Assembly: GCA_030737835.1 (NCBI GenBank)
Contig: CM060849.1
Span: 3,286,001 to 3,350,000, forward strand
DNA: 64,000 bases
DNA from: Acorus gramineus
Lineage: Eukaryota > Streptophyta > Magnoliopsida > Acorales > Acoraceae
Direction: 5' to 3'
Positions 56,018 through 64,000 of the stretch are shown piece after piece (position 1 is the stretch's first letter; the number at the start of each line of letters is the position of its first letter). Below the pieces are notes generated by a model that worked only from the letters and a program-made list of their open reading frames with translations, was not told the DNA's origin and did not search any database. Made by a program: the position numbers and the translations under genes.

Positions 56018-57300
56018 GTTTGAATCCGTCATGGCAATAGATTCGGAGCCCCAAACAGAAACTTGGATGGATCCCATCTAGTCATACCTAAAAGACGACA
56101 TCCTCCCGCCAGACAAGGAGGAATCCAGAAAAATTAAGAATCTATCCACTCTGTTCTAGAATTCTGATCAAGGCATTTTGTACAAGCAGAGCTTTAGCGG
56201 CCCGCTCTTACGATGCATTACCCACGACGAAGCCAAGGAAGTGCTAGAGGAGATGCATTGAGGAATATGTGGGAGCCATACTGTCTCGAGGTCCCTGGCT
56301 CACCGCATATTGACTGCAGGTTATTTTTGGCCGACCCTCGCTAAAGATTCACTCGATTTTGTGAGATGATGCAACAAGTGTTAGCAATTCGGAATGCTGA
56401 TCCATCGATTTACCGAGGACTTGAATACACTTCAAAGTCCTTGGCCGTTTGCTCAATGGGAGTTCGATGTAGTCGGACTCATGCCCATGGCACCATCTTA
56501 GAAGTGGTTTCCACTGGTCGCCACTGACTATTTCACCAAGTGGGTGGAAGCTGTGGCCTTGGCCAGAATTCGCGATGTCGAAGTGTGAAGCTTCCTGTGG
56601 AAGGAGATTGTATGCAGGTTCGGAGTGCCGAACACTATAATCTCTGACAACGGGACGTATTTTGATAACGCTACCATAAGGGAGTTTTGCGAGGAGTTGG
56701 GAATAAAACATTTGTTCTCTTCTCCTCGTTATCCCCAAGGTAACGGGCAGGCAGAGATCACCAACCGCACCATCTTGGACGGGATCAAAAAGCGCCTCGA
56801 CGCAGCCAAAGGAAACTGGGTGGACGAACTCCCCTCGGTATTATGGGCATACCGCACAACGGCGCAGAGGGCTACAGGCGAAACCCCATTTTCCCTGGCT
56901 TTTGGTGTAGAAGCGGTAATTCCTATAGAGCTCGGGATCCCAACCTTTAGGACCAAGAACTTTGAGCCACGCGCTAATGAAGAAGTTCTCGCATCTGACC
57001 TAGACCTAAGGGACGAGCGGAGGGAAGCTGCTTACATCAGAATGGCGAACTACCAGAACCAAATCTCCCGAAGCTACAACAAAAGAGTTTCATGACGAAG
57101 CTTTGGGATCGGAGACCGGGTCTTACAAGAGGTATTCCCCGAATCCCAAAAATGATATGATGGTAAACTCGGACCCAGTTGAGAGGGACCATATAAATTC
57201 GCCGGGCTGGGTCCAAAAGGAGCTTACTATTTAGAATGAGTGAATGGAGAGGCACTTATTAGACCTCGAAATGTAATGCATTTGAAAAAGTACTACTTTT
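56018..57300 (+). pseudogene. T2 integrase
   Basis: The zinc-binding H2C2 region is recognisable around 56160-56390. The best-preserved frame, 56625-57095 (156 codons), covers the catalytic core second half and beyond: IISDNGTYFDNATIREFCEE, SPRYPQGNGQAE with the catalytic-type Glu following, and LPSVLWAYRTTAQRATGETP. The C-terminal domain follows to about 57300 (GKLGPS...HLKKYY-type ending of Tat integrases). It is broken, with a number of breaks, mainly in the first half. Confidence 0.82.
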
Positions 57301-57795
57301 GAAATAAACGTTGTTCGCTTGGTTTTTATTCATCTCGCCATGCAAATTGTATGTGAATAAAAGCCCGTTTGAGGTCGCGCGTGAACTTGGTTCTAGAAAG
57401 CACTCTAAGAAAAAGAGGTCGCAAATAGGCATGAGCACTCTTTGTGAAAGAGGTCGCGCAGGGTACGCCCCATCCATCGATTAAGCACTCGAGTAAAAGG
57501 CATGAAAATGTGGAACGCATAGAACTCCCAAGATGAGGTCGTTGGGAAGTACAAGCTTCCCCTATGCCCACTAGGGTCTCAAAGGGCCAAGGCTCTACGA
57601 CCAACCTCTGAAGGTCACGATGAGAGGATAAACAGAATTAGTTCATTGAATGGGATTAAATTCTGAAAGGGCGCGTCCCTATTATCCCAGCGAATAGCAC
57701 TCCATCCACAAGCATACACATCATGCAGACAAACGAAAAAACAAACAGGCATTGAAAAGATAAGTCGTGCAAGAAAACGTTGTCTTTACAAAATG
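57301..57795. other. T2 spacer between integrase and antisense region
   Basis: Non-coding sequence with the word GAGGTCGC repeated irregularly (around 57368, 57414, 57449 and 57533). No gene is seen. Confidence 0.45.
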
Positions 57796-60145
57796 TCAGT
57801 CATTCTGAGACCCATCATCAGGATTAGATCCTAAACCAGGAGAAAGAGCACTAGCGATGCGAGGGGAGACATTGTTGGATCTATCTTCATATCCTTGACG
57901 ATATCCACAATTGTAGTTCTTGTCGACACAAGTCGTCAAAGATTCTGAAATCTTCTGCATCTGATCTTTCACCATCGCGAAGGCTTCATCTCGACCCTTC
58001 GTCAGACCATCCTCATAAGCTTGAGCAACATCAGCTCGAAGGCCACAAATAACATCTTGTTGATCTCGTGACTCCTGAGTCAAAGCCTCAACTCGCTTCT
58101 CCGCATTTTTCGCTCGCAAGGAAAGCTTGGCCTGGTCAAAAGACTGAGAAAGTTTCAAGTCAAGAAGCTCTCTCAATCACTCGTCAGCAGCCACGGCGCG
58201 AGATTGGGCAGCGGCCAACTCATGACGGGTAGAAGATTCAGCCAGTTCCGCAGCAAGGCGAGCTCGATCCGTAATCACAGTTTGTTCCTCAACAACCCTC
58301 AGCTGCGCTTCTCTGCGATGGGCAAGCTCTTGCGCTGTCTTCAAAAGGCATTCAGCCTTCCTCACACCGAGCTCTCGTTCACCGAGCTCTTGAAGAAGAA
58401 CGGAGTTCTGAAAAACAAATCGTCAGGACTCTGAGAAAGGAATGTAAAAATAAAAGGGGGGGTGAGCAGCTTACATTGTAAATGCTCCAACCAATCCGAT
58501 TAAAGAGCGCCTCAGTTGTAGCCTGGCGAGCACATTCCAGGTCGTCATCGAGAAGACAACCCCTGAGTTGGGCACAGGCAATTTCCTTGTTAATGGGTCC
58601 AGCCAAAGGACGGCCAGAAGGAGCACGAGTTGGCGCCACCGTTGTAGGAGCCTTCATAGAAGAAGCACCAACACCCGTGACTAAAGGAGCCTCTACTAGG
58701 GCCAAGCGAGGAACATCAGCTGCTACGGCAGGAGATGCCTCCGACACTTAGGCAAGGAGTACGCCGGGGGGAGCAGGAACCGGAGAAACGATTCCAGTCG
58801 AGACAACTGGGGACGTCTCCAGGGAAAACTCGGTGGGGAATATATTCTCCACTACAACGGCTGGGGGCACCCCCGGAGAAATCACTGGATGGGGTGTAAC
58901 CCCCATCGCCGTGACTGGGATCCTCCCAGGTGTAGCAACTGAAGGAGGTGCGGTCTCTACCGCTTCGATTGATGACAACTTCGCACGTGCCAAGTCAACT
59001 GTCTGGATGGCAGGACTTGAGTCCTTGATCACTTTGACTTCTGAGAAGAGGGAACCACTACCGCATCTAGCAACGAGCTAACAGTAAGACTTGGTAGGTA
59101 TCCCTTTTTGATAGAAGCCGGAGCAAAACACGGCTCTTGATCGCTGGCAGCATTCACAGGAGGTTCACTTGGACCCTTGGAAGAAAGAATCAGAGGTGCG
59201 CCAGATGTGGTGGTCGCCATTTCTCCTGTATCATTCTCCTGGACCGATGACGCTGGGCGAGGTCCTTTGGACCTTTGTTTCGAAGGAAGCGATAATCTGG
59301 GCCTCTTCTTTGAAGCAGAGGCAGATTTGGCTTTAAGGGCAATGAGCTGCCCAGCCTCTCCTCGTTTATAACGGGGGAAGAAGCAGAAGGTGCGCCAGTC
59401 TTTGACGATGTACCAGAGGCCGCTGAAGAAGAGCCACCGGACCTTGGAACGGGGAGATTAAGGATTTTGCGGAAATCTTTCTCCTCCAGTTCTTGGGCAC
59501 GAGCGATTTGATCAAACTTCACCACCGAAGGATCCGGGGTCTCTCGCTCGGAGTCATCTAACAAGAAATGGAGAAATTCGTCAGTTGTGATGAAGAAGGG
59601 AAAAGTTTAAAAGGACAATCGCTTTTATGCTTACCTAGTCTTATCGAACGGAGGCGCCGAGGCACCTTCGGCCCACCATGTGGTCCGGGGGTGGAAAACT
59701 CCCATAGACCAGTCAGCTGCACGAGACACTCATCTCTCCACCCACTGTCAGAGGAAGGGTGCTTTTTCGCAAGAGGAATCATGTCTTTTCTGGCCCGAAG
59801 GTAGAAATCATGCTCTGCTTTCCTCAGGTCATACAGGTGGTAGATGTCATCTACTCCAAGATCAAGCTCCAGCAAGCGGTTGATGGTGACGACGCACATC
59901 AGGACCCTCAACAGGTTAGGAGAACATTGTGTCGGGTGAAGCTTAAACTGACACATGAAATCCTTGACTAGTTGGGGAAGAGGAAAAGAAAGAGAGCTTC
60001 TCAGCATTTGAGAAGGATACATGTAAAGCGCATCAGGGTTCTAATGCTTCATGAGATCAAAAAACTTCTTTGTAGTAGGCGTGATGGCGATGGAATCAGG
60101 GATAGATAACGAGGATCTCAATCTCTGAACAATGTCCATCGACAT
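57796..60145 (-). pseudogene. T2 antisense reading region (Tat aORF type)
   Basis: Reading from a likely ATG at 60145 down to 57796, antisense frames follow each other. 59558-60022 has the composition of the 'putative gypsy type transposon' domain found in plant Tat antisense ORFs (PLPQLVKDFMCQFKLHPTQ; PNLLRVLMCVV). 59190-59564 is Ser/Pro-rich. 58379-59220 is Pro/Val/Thr-rich. 57796-58365 is coiled-coil-like (AEKRVEALTQESRDQQDVI; LAAELAESSTRHELAAAQ). Two AT-rich gaps carry clean minus-strand splice-like ends: 59558-59634 (GTAAGC to TTAG) and 58408-58474 (GTAAGC to TTTCAG). The function is unknown. Confidence 0.6.
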
Positions 60146-60263
60146 GGTGATGCGAAAAGAAAAACGAGAAGAGGCAAGGTTTGAAAACGAAGAGGGGATT
60201 TGATTTTTGAATTCTCACTCCTCTTCTCAGCGAATGACGACCACATTAAGGGGACGGTTCTTC

Positions 60264-62368
60264 TGTCACGCCCCAGGGCGGCCGTCCCCGGGACGCGGCA
60301 AGTGTATACATGATATCAGCAGTCTATACAGGAGATCAATAAAATACTCTAAACAACAACTAAAATGACAACACAGACGAAAGCAAGGCTGACATGATAT
60401 ATACACAGATAGCGGAAGCTAAAAGACTGAGTCTGTAATTCAAAACATACTACGAACTCGATACATAATCATCTGTCCTGTGAGAGCCAATATACACACA
60501 TACATCCAAATAATATACAAACGGTGCCCAAGCACGGAAATATATACATACAATCAAAAGAAAGGATGCTGATGGCCTCTAATACTCACGGGACGTGGCG
60601 CTGCTCCGCTACTGATGAAGTCTCTCGGGGAGCTCCTCCTTCTGGTCCGACTCAGTGATAACTGAAGAAAATATTATGCGAGGGGTGAGCCACACGCTCA
60701 GTGAACAGCACAACCTATGCATCACAGTTTATATTAACCACAAATAAATAATCAAGCCTCAAAGTGGCAGGAACTACACAATCCAGTGGGTCGCTACATC
60801 GCCGACCCACCACACCCTCACCCTCACCCCTCAATATGGTGACATAGGATATTGGGACTGACTAGGCTGTTAATCATCCTTGAACTACACAAATCCAGTG
60901 GGTCGCTACATCGTCGACCCACCACACCCTCACCCTCACCCCTCAATAGGTGACATAGGATATTGGGACTGACTAGGCTGTTGGTCACCCTTGGTCCACC
61001 GATAGTCTCTCCTCCACTTCGTAGGCCGCTTGGCCACTCCCACATTCAGCACAGTCCGTCCCAAATCAGGAGGTGCCTACTGATGGGAGCCCTCTCACGG
61101 GACGGCCTTTCTAACGCTGGGGCAGTCTCTACACGGATCCAACGAAGGGAACAGAACAGCCTATCCATACGCATATGATCCACTTGGATCCGCCGACAAC
61201 ACATCTCAACAACTCTAATGTCTTGAATTCTTCAGAATTCCTCCAGGGCGCATAACCAAGATGCGGGGAAAATATAAGATAATAATGAGGAAAAGAAACC
61301 TTGGGAGGGCAACCTGAGGTCCCGATATAGGACATCCCGACAACCAAACAAGGAACACGGAGTACCCTAGCCCGGGTCTCAATGTTCGCAAGGCCCCCTT
61401 AATATTCCCCAAGGCATACTAATAGACATACGCTCGCATTTAATTTAATCAATTAAACTAGTAGGACGCATGCATAGGCTGAGGCTTCCAAGCATGAGAA
61501 CAGGGTGACAGGATACATGGCTCTTACACATATCCTAAGGGTGCAAGTCCCTAACATACAAAGTCTAGGGTAGCATGCATACTACATATTAATCATGCTT
61601 GCATGGATTACATATTAAACGGGTTAAGATTAAACCACGGTGCCCCAGGGGAGGACGGTATACGCCCAAGTGCATATAGCGCCTCCCTACTGGGTTGGGT
61701 TGTACCACTCACCGATAACCGAGTCGTCGCGCGACCGTCCGTCAAGATCTGCAAGACAGGCTAATCAACTTGGTGAGTAAAATACACAAATATACACAAA
61801 AATACACTAAAATACCCAACACTCGGACAAGCGTACATACGGCCTGTACGCACGCGAGTCCGAGCACCCCGACTCACTCCCGAACCCCCGGGCAGCCGTA
61901 TGGGCGGCCACCCAACCCAGGCACACAGCCGCGCCTCAGCCCGCGCACCCAGGCGCACTGCCGAGCCCCTGCCCGCATGCCCGGACACGCTGCCGAGCCC
62001 CCCGGGTGCACCGCGCGCTCCCTGCGCCCCAGCGCAGCAACCCGCGCGCACAACCGCACGCCCTGCGCCCTAGCACCTCACCCCGCGCGCACCCCGCGCG
62101 CACCACCAGCTCGCCTCACCGCGCGCGCACAGCACGCCTGCGCCTCTGCGCAGCGCTCCGCACACACGCCCCCGCACGGCGCCCTGCGCGCAGCACCCAC
62201 ACACGGCCCCGCGCGCACGGCACGCACTGCGCCTTTGCGCAGCGCTTCGCGCGCATGCCCTCGCACGGCGCCCAGCGCGCAGCACCTGCACACCCTGCAC
62301 AACCCGAGCGCACGCTCGCGCGCACGCGCGCGTGCCCTGCCTGCATGCCCGACAGCGCCCTGCCCTGC
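60264..62368 (-). mobile_element. B3: family-B LTR, reverse orientation, partial
   Basis: It starts TGTCACGCCCCAGGG within T2 and proceeds like a reversed family-B LTR: the GAGACCCGGGCTAGGG module in reverse at about 61290-61400, the microexon candidate at 61713-61748 with CTGCAA at 61749-61754, then a CpG-rich block from about 61835. It is cut at 62368 by B4 inside the CpG block; the rest would lie right of the window. Solo or full-length status is unknown. Confidence 0.85.
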
Positions 62369-64000
62369 TGTTATATATGTGTCACTTTTAACCTTCTGGT
62401 CACCATTGGAACATTCTGGCAGTTTTTCAGTTTTTTTCGTTTTTCGATCGGAACCGCTAAAATTTCAGGCTTTTAGCTATCAGCCTGTGTTTGAGGGCTC
62501 CGATTGAAAATATAACTGCATATTATGTGTCCTGGTGCCATTCCAAGCCGCTCACAAAAATTTCATCGAATTCCGGTAACGTTTCAGAATTTCGCAGTTC
62601 CGAAGCGTATCCAGGTTTTGACCGAGCGAAAAGTCATTGGGTGACTTGACTTGGTCAAAGTTGACCTTTGACTTGGTCAAATGAATTTGGATTTTTGTGT
62701 GGTTGGGTTGACTAGGGTCAAACCACACTTAAACCTAATCTAATCTAGCCTAAACCTAATTAGGGCTAATCTAAGGGGTGTGAGAGTGTGTGATGTATGT
62801 GTGAGGATAAATAAATCCCACGGCCAAGACAAAATCCTCCACTATTCATCATCTTCTCGGAAATTTCTCTCTCTCCCTCTCTTTAATCCTCCCTTTTGAC
62901 CTAGTTCTTGAGGTTGAAACCGAAAACCCTAAGAAGAGAAAAGATAGGTGAGCTCCCGATCTACCTTCCGGTGGTCTCGGATTCGAGTTCCCACGTGTGT
63001 GACCCCTTCTCACACCCTCTTTTCTCCTCTGTTTTCAGCCTTGCTTTGGCTGGGGGGAGGTCTTGGTGGTGGTGGTCTTGGAGGTGGCAAATCGGTGCGC
63101 GAGGAGCACCCGTTCTTCCTCCCCTTCTCTTCCTCTCCTAGGGTAAGCTTCCTTTCCTTCCATTTCTTGTTTAGATGTATGTTAGGGTGTGTTTTTGGGA
63201 GTGAAAGAGGTGCTTGGTGGTTTGGGAGTGGTTGTGGTGGCTGTTGGTGGCGGTTGGAGTGGTGGAGCTCGGCTCGAGCGCATGCGGGCAGCGGCGCGCG
63301 CAGGCAGGCAGGCGCAGGCGGGCGAGCTGCGGGCAGGCGCACTGGGCGCGTGCTGTCGGGCTCACTGGGCGCGTGCGGTCGGGCGCGTAGGGCGCAGTGC
63401 GCGGCGTGCGCGCGGAGCGCTACGTAGGGGCGCGTGGTGAGCAGGTGGTGTGCGGGGTGCTGCGCAGGGGGCGCAATGCGCGCAGGGTGAGCGGGGAGTG
63501 TGTGCGGGGCACTACGCTGGAGTGCAGTGCGGGCGGGTGCGCGTGCGGGGCGCTGCGTTGGGGCGCAGTGCGCGCGGGTGCACCCGGGGCTGGACGAGCG
63601 AGTGGTGCGCGCGGGGTGCGTGCGGGGTGCGGCGTTGCGGCGCTGGGCGTGCGGGTGTGCGCGCGGGTTGCTGCGCTGGGGCGCAGTGAGCGCGCGGTGC
63701 ACCCGGGGAGTTTCGGCAGGGTGTCCGGGCGTGCAGGCTGGGCTCGGCAGTGCGCCTGGGCGCGCGGGCTGGAGCGCGGCGGTGCGCCCGGGGCGGGTGG
63801 CCGTGCGGATGATTGGCCGGGGGTCCGGGAGTGAGTCAACGTGCTCGGACTCGCGTGCGTACGGGCCGTATGTACGCTTGTCCGAGTATTGTGTATTTTT
63901 AGTGTATTTTTGTGGTATTTGTGTATTTTACTCACCAAGTTGGTTACCCTATTTTGCAGATCTTGACGGACGGTCGCGCGACGACCCGGCTATCTGTGAG
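62369..64000 (+). mobile_element. B4: family-B LTR, 5' part, running off the window
   Basis: It begins TGTTATATATGTGTC inside B3. U3 has a W-box cluster (62616-62725) as in B2. A CT-rich leader follows, then a donor-like GTAAGC at 63143, a CpG-rich block (about 63265-63860), an acceptor-like TTTTGCAG ending at 63959, the microexon candidate 63960-63995 and GTGAG at the window end. The bases before it are CCTGC (62364-62368), the expected left TSD copy; the right one lies outside. Confidence 0.88.

Larger units (their letters stand above)
53031..60263 (+). mobile_element. T2: partial second Tat-lineage element
   Basis: Sequence from the second RNase H through integrase to the antisense region belongs to a Tat element distinct from T1. 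No LTR is visible on the left; the right continues into B3 and probably beyond the window. It carries solo LTR B2 inside its second RNase H/integrase interval. It is broken, with many breaks. Its age cannot be set because no LTR pair is visible. Confidence 0.8.

Overview
The window is nuclear DNA of a flowering plant. The evidence is Tat- and Tekay-type Ty3/Gypsy LTR retrotransposons, primer-binding sites matching plant initiator tRNA-Met, and a telo-box/site II promoter motif in one flank. The species cannot be told from the sequence. No host gene, tRNA, rRNA or CRISPR array was found. About 62 of the 64 kb is LTR-retrotransposon sequence nested up to three levels deep, and most insertions can be delimited by TG...CA ends and target-site duplications (TSDs). 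Names T1, T2, A1-A3, B1-B4, C1 and D are ad hoc.

Layout: an AT-rich flank (1-1556) is followed by T1, a Tat-lineage element at 1557-52466 with TSD AAGAG. T1 holds three insertions. A1 (1711-19020, TSD GGACA) lies in its 5' LTR; A1 is itself hit by a reverse solo LTR of family B (2021-5510) in its 5' LTR and by solo LTR C1 (14629-18136) in its 3' LTR. A2 (22282-37189, TSD ATAGG), a reverse solo LTR in the T1 gag region, hosts the complete-length element B1 (23287-32818) and solo LTR D (33900-35423). A3 (41832-47812), a reverse partial copy, lies in the T1 integrase region. After T1 comes a short flank (52472-53030) with promoter-like motifs, then a 5'-partial second Tat element T2 (53031-60263) carrying solo LTR B2. 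Two head-to-head family-B LTRs (B3 and B4) run off the right edge.

Families A, B and C share LTR ends, a tRNA-Met primer site and a Tekay-type gag start or chromointegrase remnants, but every copy here lacks most of pol. They look like non-autonomous derivatives with very long LTRs (about 2.7-3.8 kb). B1 keeps one open gag frame of 419 residues. T1 and T2 carry Tat hallmarks: protease, RT, an additional second RNase H, integrase, and long antisense reading regions downstream of integrase.

The most interesting signal is inside the LTRs. Nine copies from two families hold a unit of exactly 36 nt (39 nt in C1) bounded upstream by a splice-acceptor-like TTGCAG (or a close variant) and downstream by GTGAGT. 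Upstream sits a donor-like GTAAG or GTGAG and downstream a pyrimidine-rich acceptor. The LTR leader may therefore be spliced, with a microexon and a first intron whose content (AT-rich, CpG-island-like or minisatellite) is swapped between families. Three LTR families also carry different dense clusters of stress transcription-factor motifs: GCC-box palindromes in T1, ACGTG/G-box in D, W-box in B2 and B4.
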